Part shown: piece by piece, positions 52,250 to 61,330 of the stretch
Layout of the letters: each line of letters opens with the position of its first letter
Numbering within the stretch: position 1 is the first letter of the stretch
The notes under the pieces: model-generated
Databases searched by the model: none
Told to the model about the DNA's origin: nothing
The model's input: only the letters and a program-made list of their open reading frames with translations
Position numbers and translations under genes: made by a program
Assembly (NCBI RefSeq): GCF_003226895.2
Contig: NZ_PNJG02000002.1
Span: 124,001 to 188,000, forward strand
Origin: Kocuria tytonis
Lineage (GTDB): Bacteria > Actinomycetota > Actinomycetes > Actinomycetales > Micrococcaceae
DNA: 64,000 nt
Direction of reading: 5' to 3'

Positions 52250-53524
52250 TCACCGAGCCGGCAGTTCGGGCCCGGGCAGTCCCGCCAGCACTTCTCGGAT
52301 TCTTGTCAGCGCGTCCGACAGTTCCTGCAGTTCCATGTTTCCCGGTGCCGTGATGCGCAGCCGACTGATGCCGTCCGGTACCGAGGGCGGGCGGAAGCAT
52401 CCCACCGCGATGCCGCGGGCACGCAGCTGCTCCGCGGCCCGGACGGCCGCCTCCGGGGTGGCGACCGGCACGGACTGCACCGCCGCCCGGGCCTGCGCAA
52501 TGTCCAGGGTCTCCGCCACGAAGCGCGCACGCTCGTGCAACCGGTCCGTCAGCTCGGGGGTCGTCCGAATGATCTGCGCGGCCTCGGTGGCTGCCGCCGC
52601 AGAGGTCGGTGCGAGTGCGGTGTCGAAGATGAACGGGCGGGCCGTGTTGACCAGGTGCTCGCGCAGCGCCTCGGACCCGAGCACCGCGCCGCCCTGCGCG
52701 CCGAGCGCCTTGGACAGGGTCATGGTCACGGCCACGTGCGGCGCGCCCGCGAGCCCGACCTCGTGCACCAGGCCCCTGCCGCGTCCGGCCACCCCGATCC
52801 CGTGGGCCTCGTCCACGAGCAGCAGGGCGTTCTCCGTGCGGCAGACCGCGGCCAGTTCCACGAGCGGCGCGTGGTCGCCCCACACCGAGTACACGGACTC
52901 CACCACTACCGCGGCGCGTTCCTCCGAGCGCTTGGCCAGCAACCGCCCCACGTGGGCCACGTCCGAGTGCCGCGCGATCCGCACCGGGGAACGTGACAGT
53001 CGCGCCCCGTCCACCAGGGATGCGTGCGCGTGGGCGTCCGAGACGATGAGCGTGTCCGCGTCCCCCAGCGCCGTGAGCACCCCCGTGTTGGCGGCGTAGC
53101 CGCTGGAGAACGCGAGGGCGGCGGGCTGGCCGGTGAGCTCGCACAGCTCCCGTTCCAGCACTTCGTGGATCCCCAATGTCCCTGTGACCAGGCGCGATGC
53201 GCGCGATCCCGTGCCGTGGGCGTCCAGCGCCTCGCGCGCCGCCGCCACCACGCGCGGGTCCCGGGACAGCCCCAGGTAGTCGTTCGAGGCGAGGTCCACG
53301 CACGCCCCGGGCAGCGTCCGCAGCCGACGCCGCAGTCCCGCTTCCTCGCGCCGCTGCCGCCGGTCGCGGAGCCAGTCGTCGAGGGGTCCCGCAGCGGTTG
53401 GGGCGGGGACGGCCGGGTGCTCCGGAACTGGCGCGTCATCCCCCGGCGCGGCCATGCGGAACCCCGCGATCGAGTGGGCGGGTGCGGGCGCCGTCGTGAA
53501 CGCGTCCGGGCGGTGGGCCGTCAT
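52250..53524 (-). CDS. bioF: 8-amino-7-oxononanoate synthase
   Basis: A PLP enzyme condensing pimeloyl thioester with alanine, first committed step of ring assembly. Of 424 residues, about 50 at the N-terminus are a low-complexity extension before DDWLRDRRQRREEAGLRRRLR. Conserved are DLASNDYLGLSRDPRV, GTGSRASRLVTGTLGIHEVLE, LLVDEAHGIGVAGRGRG and the PLP lysine in TLSKALGAQGGAV. The ATG overlaps the bioA stop by 4 bp. Confidence 0.94.
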   Translation of the reverse strand: MTAHRPDAFTTAPAPAHSIAGFRMAAPGDDAPVPEHPAVPAPTAAGPLDDWLRDRRQRREEAGLRRRLRTLPGACVDLASNDYLGLSRDPRVVAAAREALDAHGTGSRASRLVTGTLGIHEVLERELCELTGQPAALAFSSGYAANTGVLTALGDADTLIVSDAHAHASLVDGARLSRSPVRIARHSDVAHVGRLLAKRSEERAAVVVESVYSVWGDHAPLVELAAVCRTENALLLVDEAHGIGVAGRGRGLVHEVGLAGAPHVAVTMTLSKALGAQGGAVLGSEALREHLVNTARPFIFDTALAPTSAAAATEAAQIIRTTPELTDRLHERARFVAETLDIAQARAAVQSVPVATPEAAVRAAEQLRARGIAVGCFRPPSVPDGISRLRITAPGNMELQELSDALTRIREVLAGLPGPELPAR

Positions 53525-54936
53525 GCGCCCGCCCCGTCCTGCAACGGCGCATCCACCGCGTGGGGCGCGGCACCCCGACCCGTGCTCGTGAGCTCCACTT
53601 CCTGCGCGGCCCGGAGCAGGGCGTAGGCGATCGTGCGGACCTCCTCGTCCGTGCACACGTACGGCGGCATGGTGTAGAGCAGGCGGCCGAAGGGGCGGAA
53701 CCACACGCCCTGCTCCAGTGCGGTGCGCGTGAGCAGCGCGGGGTCCGGTGCCTCGTGGAACTCCACGACCCCCACCCCGCCGATCACGCGCACGTCCTTG
53801 ACCACGGAAAGGTCCGCGGCCACGGGCAGGAGCTCGCGCAGCGCGGTCTCCAGCCGCGCCACGTCCTCCTGCCACGACTCCCGGAGCAGCCGCACGGACT
53901 CCAGGGCCACCGCGCACGCGAGCGGATTCGCCATGAACGTGGGGCCGTGCATGAGCGCTCGCTGCTCGGAGGCGGTGATCACGGCGCCCACGGCCTCGGA
54001 CACCAGCACCGCGGCGAGGCTCATGTACCCGCCGGTCAGGGCCTTGCCCACGCACATCACATCCGGGACCACGCCCGCCCACTCACTCGCAAACCACTTC
54101 CCGGTGCGGCCGAAGCCCGTGGCGATCTCGTCCACGATGAACACCAAGTCCAGCTCGTCCGCGAGCTCCCGCAAGACCCGCAGGCAGCGCGGGTCGTACG
54201 TGCGCATCCCGCCCGCGCCCTGCAGCACGGGTTCCACGATGATCCCGGCGAGCTCCTCCCGGTGCTCCCGCGCCGTGGTGCGCACGTCCGCGAGCCACTG
54301 CTGGACGGCGGCGTCGTCGGAGGCCCAGACGCTGCCGTCCGGGGTGGCGGCCGCCGGCGGGGGTGCCACGAACAGCTGCTCCGCCACCAGCCCGGAGAAC
54401 TCGGCATGCATCCCGCCCTCGGGGTCGCACACGCTCATCGCACCGGTGGTGTCCCCGTGGTACCCACCGCGGACCGTGAGGATGCGGCGGCGCTCCGGGC
54501 GCCCGCGGGCCGCCTGGCACTGCACGGCCAGCTTGAGGGCCACCTCCACGCTCACCGATCCGGAGTCCGCGAAGAACACGTGCTGCAGCTCGGGCGGAGT
54601 GACCTCCACCAGCAACTCCGCGAGCTCCACGGCGGGGCGGTGCGTGAGGCCGCCGAACATCACGTGGGAGAACTGCGTGATCTGGTCCACGGCCGCGCGG
54701 TCCAGCTCGGGGTTCCGGTAGCCGTGCACCGCGCACCACCACGAGGCCATGCCGTCGATCGCCTCGACCGTCTGCCCCTCCGGAGTCACGAGGGTGAGGG
54801 TCACCCCCTCCGCCGCCTGCACGGTGCAGGGGGCGGGCCCGTCCAGCGCGGCGTACGGGTGCCACAGCAGCCCGCGGTCCCGCGCGGCCAGGCCCTCCCC
54901 CGCGGGAGTGTTCCCCGCCGTGCCGGGTTCAGGCAT
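53521..54936 (-). CDS. bioA: Adenosylmethionine-8-amino-7-oxononanoate aminotransferase
   Basis: A PLP aminotransferase using S-adenosylmethionine as amino donor. The 471 residues include [65 protein letters not shown] and the PLP-binding lysine in [18 protein letters not shown]. The ATG at 54936 is inside the bioB end (8-bp overlap); a start 9 codons upstream is possible. Co-translation with bioB and bioF is implied by overlaps. Confidence 0.94.
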   Translation of the reverse strand: MPEPGTAGNTPAGEGLAARDRGLLWHPYAALDGPAPCTVQAAEGVTLTLVTPEGQTVEAIDGMASWWCAVHGYRNPELDRAAVDQITQFSHVMFGGLTHRPAVELAELLVEVTPPELQHVFFADSGSVSVEVALKLAVQCQAARGRPERRRILTVRGGYHGDTTGAMSVCDPEGGMHAEFSGLVAEQLFVAPPPAAATPDGSVWASDDAAVQQWLADVRTTAREHREELAGIIVEPVLQGAGGMRTYDPRCLRVLRELADELDLVFIVDEIATGFGRTGKWFASEWAGVVPDVMCVGKALTGGYMSLAAVLVSEAVGAVITASEQRALMHGPTFMANPLACAVALESVRLLRESWQEDVARLETALRELLPVAADLSVVKDVRVIGGVGVVEFHEAPDPALLTRTALEQGVWFRPFGRLLYTMPPYVCTDEEVRTIAYALLRAAQEVELTSTGRGAAPHAVDAPLQDGAGA

Positions 54937-56347
54937 TCGGCGCCACCGAGGTGCCGGCCCCACGACGCCGCACGGTCGGGCTCAGCTCCAGCCTCACCCG
55001 GGTCTCGTCCTCGTCGCGCTCGGGGCCGTCACCCGAGCCCAGCAGCGCCGCGAGAGCCGGTGACATGCCGGTGCCGGTCGGCACGGACGACGTCACGGCG
55101 CTGCGCTCGAGTGCCCGGTCTGCAACGCTGCGGGAAGCGCTCCCGGGGGCGCCGCCGGCTGCCGCGGCAGACTCGCCGTGGGGCCCGTCAGAGGGGTCGT
55201 TCTCACCGCCGGGCGCAGAGCTGCCGTCGGCCGCGACCCCGGGACCAGCGGTCGAACCGCACGCGGAGCCGCACGGCGTCGTCGTCCGCTCCGCCACGCT
55301 CTGCTCCGCACCGGCCCCGTGGGCGGCATCCGCGAGCGCGGTGTCAAAATCCCGCTCGGCATCCGGACGGGCGCCCAGAACCGTGAATCCGGCGTCCGCG
55401 ATCATGTCCAGGTCCGCCTGCGCGGCCTGGCCCTCGGAGGTGAGGTAGTCGCCCAGGAACAGCGAGTTGACCACGTGCAGGGCCAGGGGCTGCAGCGAGC
55501 GCAGGTGCATCTCGCGGCCACCCGCCATGCGGATCTCCTTGTCCGGGCACACGAAGCGCACCACGGCCAGGATCTTCAGGCACTTCTGCGGGCTGAGCTG
55601 CCACGTTCCGGCCAGGGGCGTGCCCTCGAACGGCATGAGGAAGTTGACGGGCAGCGAGTCCGAGCCCAGCTCACGCAGTGCGAACAGCGCCTCGACGAGC
55701 TGCTCGTCCGTCTCGCGCATGCCCACGATCAGCCCGGAGCACGGGGAGAGTCCGGCGTCCTTGGCGCGCTCCACGGTGTCCACGCGGTCCTGGTAGGTGT
55801 GGGTGGAGCAGATGGACTCGTAGTTGGACTCGGCGGTGTTGAGGTTGTGGTTGTAGGCGTCCACACCGGCGCCGCTGAGCGTTTCCGCCTGGCCGTCCTT
55901 GAGCAGGCCGAGGCACGCGCAGACCTCCACGTCCGGGTGCTGCTCCTTGAGCGCCTCGACCGTGCGGGTCACGTTGCCCACCTCGCGGTTGGACGGGCCG
56001 CGGCCGCTGGCCACGAGGCACACGCGGCTCGCGCCGCCCTTGATGCCGTACTCGGCCTGCTCCACGGCCTGCTCGGGGCTCAGCCACGAGTACTTGAGGA
56101 TGTCCGTCCCGGCGTTCAGACGCTGGGAGCAGTAGCCGCAGTCCTCGGCGCACAGCCCGGACTTCAGGTTGACCAGGTAGTTCACCTTCACGGTCATGCC
56201 GAAGTGCTCGCGGCGCAGGCGCGCGGCCGCGGCCACGAGATCCAGCATGCCGGGGTCGTCGGTGCGCAGCAGTTCGAGGGCTTCGTCCGGGGTCACGGGG
56301 GTGCCGGCGAGGACGCGGTCGGCCAGCTCTGCGGGGTTCTTGAACAT
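54929..56347 (-). CDS. bioB: Biotin synthase with long C-terminal extension
   Basis: A radical-SAM enzyme inserting sulfur into dethiobiotin. The catalytic core (about residues 1-345) has the cluster motif [38 protein letters not shown], the [21 protein letters not shown] segment and [11 protein letters not shown]. About 120 further residues, rich in Gly, Ala, Ser, Pro and acidic groups, run to SVAPNA and have no counterpart in ordinary BioB (about 320-350 residues). The extension contains CGSACGS, which could bind metal. The ATG at 56347 lies 6 nt from a -10 box, so the mRNA is leaderless, and it is overlapped by an operator. Confidence 0.93.
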   Translation of the reverse strand: MFKNPAELADRVLAGTPVTPDEALELLRTDDPGMLDLVAAAARLRREHFGMTVKVNYLVNLKSGLCAEDCGYCSQRLNAGTDILKYSWLSPEQAVEQAEYGIKGGASRVCLVASGRGPSNREVGNVTRTVEALKEQHPDVEVCACLGLLKDGQAETLSGAGVDAYNHNLNTAESNYESICSTHTYQDRVDTVERAKDAGLSPCSGLIVGMRETDEQLVEALFALRELGSDSLPVNFLMPFEGTPLAGTWQLSPQKCLKILAVVRFVCPDKEIRMAGGREMHLRSLQPLALHVVNSLFLGDYLTSEGQAAQADLDMIADAGFTVLGARPDAERDFDTALADAAHGAGAEQSVAERTTTPCGSACGSTAGPGVAADGSSAPGGENDPSDGPHGESAAAAGGAPGSASRSVADRALERSAVTSSVPTGTGMSPALAALLGSGDGPERDEDETRVRLELSPTVRRRGAGTSVAPNA

Positions 56348-56381
56348 TGTTCAATTATTGAACGGTGTTCAGGAAAGTCAA
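56341..56381 (-). promoter_or_regulatory. bioB promoter with two BioQ-type operators
   Basis: TTGACT (56381-56376), a 16-bp spacer, AATAAT (56359-56354) and 6 nt lead to the bioB ATG (56347). Two perfect palindromes TGAAC-N3-GTTCA lie at 56341-56353 (over the start site) and 56359-56371 (between -35 and -10), centred 18 bp apart. The TGAAC-N3-GTT pattern is that known for the actinobacterial repressor BioQ, and a TetR gene of that type lies next door. Confidence 0.85.
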
Positions 56382-56474
56382 TTCGTGGTGCGGGTCACCC
56401 GTGCCCACAGGGTCCAGCGGATGCGCGGACGACGGCGCCGCGCACGGCCGCGCAGACCGTCACGCGCCGCTCGG

Positions 56475-56480
56475 TAGAGT
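56475..56480 (+). promoter_or_regulatory. -10 box of the bioQ-like gene
   Basis: TAGAGT gives a transcript starting near 56487, about 38 nt before the GTG at 56525. Interval 56382-56474 has no gene. Confidence 0.5.
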
Positions 56481-56524
56481 TTCCGCGTGACCCGCACCCG
56501 GGCACGTGAGCAGGGAGGAACGCC

Positions 56525-57052
56525 GTGGCACTGGACCGCGATCGCGTGGTGGATGCCGCGTGGCACATCCTGCAGAGCTACGGGCTCGGTGACCTCTCCA
56601 TGCGCCGCCTGGCCAAGGAGCTGGGCGTCCAGCCCGGGGCGCTCTACTGGCACGTGGCGAACAAGCAGGAGCTGCTCGCGGTCCTCGCGCAGCGCATGGT
56701 CGCCCCGCTCGAGACCCCCTCGGTCCGCCCCGCCCGAAACACCGACGACGACGCCGCAGCCCTCCTCCTCATCGCCCGGTTCCGTTCCGCGGTGCTCGCC
56801 GTGCGGGACGGCGCGGACGTGGTGAGCGTGGCGCACGCGCTGGACCCGTTGGGGATGCAGCCCGTCCCACTGCTCGTCACGGCGCTGACCGGCCGGGGCA
56901 GGAGTCCGGAGGACGCCGAGACGGTGGCCCTCACGCTCACCCGCTTCACCCTGGGCTCCGTCACCGCCCAGCAGACCCGCGAGTCGATGGACCTGCCCAC
57001 CGCCACCATGGACGCCGAGTTCGAGGCGGGAGTGCGTGCGATCCTGGCGTAG
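56525..57052 (+). CDS. bioQ: TetR-family biotin operon repressor, BioQ-like
   Basis: A 175-residue regulator. The helix-turn-helix is DRVVDAAWHILQSYGLGDLSMRRLAKELGVQPGALYWHVANKQELL, the last part being typical of the TetR/BioQ subgroup. The C-terminal domain is short. The GTG start has GGGAGGA. It is divergent from bioB, whose promoter carries two TGAAC-N3-GTTCA palindromes, so repression of biotin synthesis is the likely role. In known cases BioQ acts without biotin ligase as co-repressor. The name rests on context plus subgroup similarity. Confidence 0.82.
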   Translation: MALDRDRVVDAAWHILQSYGLGDLSMRRLAKELGVQPGALYWHVANKQELLAVLAQRMVAPLETPSVRPARNTDDDAAALLLIARFRSAVLAVRDGADVVSVAHALDPLGMQPVPLLVTALTGRGRSPEDAETVALTLTRFTLGSVTAQQTRESMDLPTATMDAEFEAGVRAILA

Positions 57053-57103
57053 CGGCGTCATCGTCCTCTGTCGTGTGCGAGCAGGACGGGGCAGAATGCC
57101 CGC

Positions 57104-57598
57104 ATGGCCACGATCCCCTTCACCCTGCGAGCGCCCGCGCCCGAGGACGCCCCGGATATCGCGGCCGTCCACACGCAGTCCTGGCGGGAGACGTACTCAG
57201 GGCTCGTGCCGGAGCGGTTCTTGGGGGACGCCGCCCGGCAGGCGCGCCAGAGGATGTGGTCCCAGCTGCTTGCTGACCCCGCCGCGCGTGACCGGCTGCG
57301 TGTGGCCGAGGTGGGCGAGATGATCGTGGGGTTCGCGGGTGCGGGCCGCCCCGAGGAGAAGGACCCTGCACGAGAGCTGGCCCTGCGCATGCTCTACGTG
57401 CTGCGGGGCCACCACGGCACGGGGGCGGGGCAGGCGCTGCTCGACGCCGTTCTCGGCGAGGGGCCCGCCCAGCTGTGGGTTGCCGAGGCCAATCCCCGCG
57501 CGATCCGCTTCTACGGGCGCAACGGCTTCCGCGGGGACGGCACCGTCCTGGTGGACCCGGCCCTGGAGAAGCTGCGGGAGATCCGCATGGTGCGCTGA
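57104..57598 (+). CDS. GNAT-family N-acetyltransferase
   Basis: A 164-residue acetyltransferase. It shows LRAPAPEDAPDIAAVHTQSWRETYSGLVPE, the acetyl-CoA loop LRGHHGTGAGQALLDAVL and the closing LWVAEANPRAIRFYGRNGF. A CAGAAT -10 box (57092-57097) lies 6 nt before the ATG, so it is probably leaderless. The substrate is unknown. Confidence 0.85.
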   Translation: MATIPFTLRAPAPEDAPDIAAVHTQSWRETYSGLVPERFLGDAARQARQRMWSQLLADPAARDRLRVAEVGEMIVGFAGAGRPEEKDPARELALRMLYVLRGHHGTGAGQALLDAVLGEGPAQLWVAEANPRAIRFYGRNGFRGDGTVLVDPALEKLREIRMVR

Positions 57599-57793
57599 TT
57601 CCGCTCTCCGACGCGCGGGCTGCGGCACAGGTGCGCAGCGGTCGGCACCGCTGAAGAAAAACCGGGCGTGCCCGCGGTTCCTGCGCGGCGATGTCGTGCG
57701 CCGCCCGTGCGCTCTGCTCGATGAAACCTCCCACCCCCGATGACATGCCCCCGCGTCACTTCCCCAGGTGCTGCGCCCCACGCGCTCCCCGTG

Positions 57794-57828
57794 CCACACT
57801 GACCGTGATCAGCATCACACCCGGTCAG
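57794..57828 (+). promoter_or_regulatory. Possible operator before the second MHS permease
   Basis: CTGACC (57799-57804) and GGTCAG (57823-57828) flank TGATCAGCATCA, forming a partly symmetric site 15 bp ahead of the ATG. CACACT (57794-57799) may be the -10 box. The remaining 57599-57793 shows no gene. Confidence 0.35.
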
Positions 57829-57842
57829 CACGAGGAGCGCAC

Positions 57843-59237
57843 ATGAGCACAGCGGACGGCGTCACCCCGCCGGTCGACATGGACCCCAACGACAGCGCCG
57901 AGGTCCGCAGCGGCCTGAAACGCGTGGTGGCCGCATCGATGGCCGGCACGGTGGTGGAGTGGTACGAGTTCTTCCTCTTCGCCACGGCGTCCACCCTGGT
58001 GTTCGGCCCGCTGTTCTTCGTGGACACCGGCAACCCGCTGGACGGGATCATCAAGGCGTTCCTGATCTACGCCGTGGGGTTCATCGCCCGCCCGCTGGGC
58101 GGCATCGTGTTCGGGCACTTCGGGGACAAGTTCGGGCGCAAGCACCTCCTGCAGGTGGCCATCGTCCTGGTGGGCGCCACCACGTTCCTCATGGGCTGCC
58201 TGCCCACGTTCCACGCGGTGGGGTACTGGGCACCGGCGCTGCTGGTGGTGCTGCGCTTCGCGCAGGGCTTCGCGGTGGGCGGCGAGTGGGGCGGTGCGGT
58301 GCTGCTGGTCGCGGAGCACTCCCCCAACAGGGAGCGCGGGTTCTGGGCCAGCTGGCCGCAGGCAGCCGTGCCCCTGGGCAACCTGCTGGCCACCATCGTG
58401 CTGCTGATCCTGTCCCGCACCCTGAGCGAGGAGCAGTTCCTCTCCTGGGGCTGGCGCGTGGGCTTCTGGCTGTCCGTGTTCATCGTGGCGATCGGCTACT
58501 ACATCCGCACGCGCGTGAGCGATGCCGCGATCTTCACCGAGACCCAGGAGGAGGTCATCGAGGCCAAGGGCGCCGCCTACGGCGTGGCCGAGGTGTTCCG
58601 CCGCTACCCCCGGGGCGTCTTCGGAGCCATGGGCATCCGGTTCGCGGAGAACATCCTCTACTACATCGTGGTCACGTTCTCCATCACGTACCTGTCCACG
58701 CAGCTGAAGATGAACACCTCCAACATCCTGCTCCTGCTGCTGATCGCGCACGTGGTGCACGTGGTCGTGGTGCCGCTCATGGGCCGGTTCACGGACCGGA
58801 TCGGCCGCCGCCCGGTCTACGCCGCCGGTGCGGTGCTGGCCATCGGCTGGGGCTTCGTGGCCTTCCCCATGTTCAACACGAGGAACGAGTGGATCATCCT
58901 CGCCGCCGTGGTCCTGGGACTCGTGATCCACGCGTTCATGTACGCGGGCCAACCGGCGATCATGGCCGAGATGTTCCCCACCCGCATGCGCTACTCGGGG
59001 GTCTCCCTGGGCTACCAGGTCACCTCGATCGTTGCGGGCTCCCTGGCGCCCATCATCGCGACGACGCTGCTGCGCCGCTTCGACTCGTGGGTCCCCATCT
59101 CCATCTACATCACCGTCGCGTGCCTCATCACCCTGTTCGCCGTGGCCACGCTGCGCGAGACCAGGGGCATTTCCCTGCACGCGATCGACGCCGAGGACCG
59201 CCGCCGCCTGGACGCCGAACGCGGCGCCGGCACCTGA
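57843..59237 (+). CDS. MHS-family MFS permease
   Basis: A 464-residue, 12-helix metabolite:H+ symporter with AGTVVEWYEFFLFATAS, HFGDKFGRKHLL, LRFAQGFAVGGEWGGAVLL and GRFTDRIGRRPVY. It resembles ShiA/proline-betaine-type carriers and differs clearly from the permease at 3905-5242. The ATG has GAGGAG. The 3-hydroxyisobutyrate dehydrogenase gene is 145 bp downstream, so a hydroxy- or keto-acid substrate is possible. The transported compound is not determinable. Confidence 0.87.
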   Translation: MSTADGVTPPVDMDPNDSAEVRSGLKRVVAASMAGTVVEWYEFFLFATASTLVFGPLFFVDTGNPLDGIIKAFLIYAVGFIARPLGGIVFGHFGDKFGRKHLLQVAIVLVGATTFLMGCLPTFHAVGYWAPALLVVLRFAQGFAVGGEWGGAVLLVAEHSPNRERGFWASWPQAAVPLGNLLATIVLLILSRTLSEEQFLSWGWRVGFWLSVFIVAIGYYIRTRVSDAAIFTETQEEVIEAKGAAYGVAEVFRRYPRGVFGAMGIRFAENILYYIVVTFSITYLSTQLKMNTSNILLLLLIAHVVHVVVVPLMGRFTDRIGRRPVYAAGAVLAIGWGFVAFPMFNTRNEWIILAAVVLGLVIHAFMYAGQPAIMAEMFPTRMRYSGVSLGYQVTSIVAGSLAPIIATTLLRRFDSWVPISIYITVACLITLFAVATLRETRGISLHAIDAEDRRRLDAERGAGT

Positions 59238-59382
59238 GCGCACCGCCTCCGGGGACGACGCCGCAGCGTCACCACCCCGGCCGGGCCCGCACTTCCGGTC
59301 GGCGCGGTTTCCCCGACGCAGAGGTCGCATGCCTGCCCACACCCCACGACTCCCTGGAATGCACGACGAAAGGACACTTCTC

Positions 59383-60303
59383 ATGAGCACCGTCACCTGG
59401 ATCGGCCTGGGCCACATGGGCGCACCGATGTCCGCCAACCTCGTGAAGGCCGGCCACGACGTCCGAGGCTTCGACCTCAGTGAGCCGGCCATGGCCGCGG
59501 CCCGCGAGGGCGGCGTGCAGACCTTCGCCACCATGAAGGAGGCACTGGAGGGCGCGGAGGTGGTGATCACCATGCTCCCCAAGGGCGAGCACTCCCGCGC
59601 CGTGTACCTGGGCGAGGACGGTGTGTTCGCGCTCGCCCCGAAGGACGCCCTGCTGGTGGACAGCTCCACCATCGACGTGGCCACCGCGGAGGACCTGCAC
59701 CGCGCGGCGGCGGAGGCGGGCTTCGCGTTCGTGGACGCCCCCGTGTCCGGCGGCATCAGCGGGGCCGCGGCCGGCACCCTGACGTTCATGATCGGCGGCG
59801 AGGAGGACCCCGCACGGCGCGCGGCGACGGTCGTGGAGCCCATGGCCGGGCGCGTGGTGCACACCGGGGCCGCGGGCACGGGTCAGGCCGCCAAGATCGT
59901 GAACAACATGATGCTGTTCATCTGCCTGGAGGCGTGTTCGGAGGGCTCTGTGCTGGCGGACCGCCTGGGCCTGGACCCCAAGGTCTTCTGGGAGATCGCA
60001 TCCGTCTCGTCCGGCAACTCGTGGGCGCTGCAGACCTGGTACCCCGTGCCCGGGATGACGGAGTCCGCGGCGGCGAACAACAACTTCGACGCCACGTTCT
60101 CGGCCACGCTCGCCGCCAAGGACATCGGTCTGGCCCTGGCCGCCGGTGAGCAGACGGACGTGAACCTGCCCGCCGCGCGGCTGGTGGCCGAGCGCTTCCA
60201 GGAGCTCATCGACGAGGGGCTCGCGGACAAGGACTGCAGCCTGATCGCCAAGTACGCCGCCCCGGACGGCACCATCCCCGGGTGGAACCCGGACACCAAG
60301 TGA
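59383..60303 (+). CDS. mmsB: 3-hydroxyisobutyrate dehydrogenase-like protein
   Basis: A 306-residue beta-hydroxyacid dehydrogenase that oxidises 3-hydroxyisobutyrate (valine breakdown) or a similar acid with NAD. Motifs are WIGLGHMGAPMSANLVKAGH, DAPVSGGISGAAAGTLTFMIGG, the catalytic lysine in GTGQAAKIVNNMML and KDIGLALA near the C-terminus. GAAAGGAC precedes the ATG. No other valine-degradation gene is adjacent, so the alternative tartronate-semialdehyde-type substrates remain open. Confidence 0.88.
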   Translation: MSTVTWIGLGHMGAPMSANLVKAGHDVRGFDLSEPAMAAAREGGVQTFATMKEALEGAEVVITMLPKGEHSRAVYLGEDGVFALAPKDALLVDSSTIDVATAEDLHRAAAEAGFAFVDAPVSGGISGAAAGTLTFMIGGEEDPARRAATVVEPMAGRVVHTGAAGTGQAAKIVNNMMLFICLEACSEGSVLADRLGLDPKVFWEIASVSSGNSWALQTWYPVPGMTESAAANNNFDATFSATLAAKDIGLALAAGEQTDVNLPAARLVAERFQELIDEGLADKDCSLIAKYAAPDGTIPGWNPDTK

Positions 60304-60348
60304 GCACCTGACGGCACGCGCCGCAGCCGGACGTGCCACGCGAGCGGA

Positions 60349-60375
60349 TGGCCCCCGGGGAAGCCCCGGGGGCCA
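60349..60375. terminator. Strong bidirectional terminator
   Basis: TGGCCCCCGGGG (60349-60360) and CCCCGGGGGCCA (60364-60375) form a perfect 12-bp stem with an AAG loop between the convergent mmsB and CtaG-like genes. Confidence 0.8.
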
Positions 60376-60436
60376 GCCGGCCGCCGAACCCGAAATCTTT
60401 CCGCGGAGGCGCACACCGAGGGGGCTCGTCGGGGCG

Positions 60437-61330
60437 TCAGGCGGGAGCGCGGGACGCCACGGCACCGTGGGCCCGCGGCGCCGTGGCCCGGTACCGGCCC
60501 AGGAACAGCAGCACGATCAGCGCCACGTCCACCACGTCCCCGCCGAAGTACATGAGCTGCGCGCCGGCCTGGGCGTCCGCCGCTGCCACTCCCGCGGGTG
60601 GGTGGACGTACAGCCACTTCGCCAGCACGGAGTGGGCGGCGATGAACACCACCAGCACCGCGGCACGCACCCGGAAGGACGAGCGGTGCGGGTCCGGATC
60701 CGGTCCGGCGATCGAAGCGGTGAACACGTACCCGGCCAGGAAGATGTGCGTGTGGACCACCGCGTGCCCCAGCGCGGACGCGTGCATCCAGTGGAACAGC
60801 CCGGTGGTGTAGAGCAGCCACAGCCCGCCCGCGTTGAGCACGGCCGCCACCGCGGGGTTCGTGACGAAGCGGATGAACGGGAACCGCAGCACGCGCGTGA
60901 CCCGCCGGGCGGCCGTGGTGGGCAGGCCGCGCAGCAGCACCCGCACGGGGGCCCCCAGCACCAGCAGCAGCGGCCCGATCATCCCGACCAGCAGGTGGCC
61001 CACCATGTGCGCGGTGAAGCTGCCGTGCCCGGCCTGCGCCACGGGACCCACGAGACCCGCACCAGTGCACAGCAGGCCCGCGGAGAAGCTGACCGGACGC
61101 CAGGGGCCCACGCGGCGTCGTCCGCGGCCGGCCCACAGCGACCAGCCGTACGCGGCGGCGGCGAGGACCAGGAGCAGCACCACGAGCCCCTCGAAGACGG
61201 GCCACCCGGCCGCCATTGCGTGGTTCGCGTGCTCGGCTCCCCCGTGCCGGCCGTGTCCGCCGTGCCCCGAGTGCCCCTCGTGCGCGGGAAGTGCCAGGAG
61301 CGCGGGGAGGAGCGGAGTCCCCACGGGCAT
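60437..61330 (-). CDS. CtaG-type cytochrome c oxidase assembly membrane protein
   Basis: A 297-residue protein of the Caa3_CtaG family (B. subtilis CtaG type) with about seven helices. After the first hydrophobic stretch comes a His-rich segment (AHEGHSGHGGHGRHGG), likely metal-binding. Conserved later stretches are GHGSFTAHMVGHLLVGMIGPLLLVLGAPV, HWMHASALGHAVVHTHIFLAGY and AAHSVLAKWLY. It may support copper delivery to an oxidase or to a secreted enzyme. The ATG overlaps the DUF2243 stop by one base. Confidence 0.88.
   Translation of the reverse strand: MPVGTPLLPALLALPAHEGHSGHGGHGRHGGAEHANHAMAAGWPVFEGLVVLLLVLAAAAYGWSLWAGRGRRRVGPWRPVSFSAGLLCTGAGLVGPVAQAGHGSFTAHMVGHLLVGMIGPLLLVLGAPVRVLLRGLPTTAARRVTRVLRFPFIRFVTNPAVAAVLNAGGLWLLYTTGLFHWMHASALGHAVVHTHIFLAGYVFTASIAGPDPDPHRSSFRVRAAVLVVFIAAHSVLAKWLYVHPPAGVAAADAQAGAQLMYFGGDVVDVALIVLLFLGRYRATAPRAHGAVASRAPA

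Noticed and set aside
56487-56825. A leaderless 112-residue frame starting 6 nt after the TAGAGT box ahead of the BioQ-like gene
   Set aside because: It runs out of frame through the TetR gene and has no domain; the GTG at 56525 with a strong ribosome-binding site starts the real protein.
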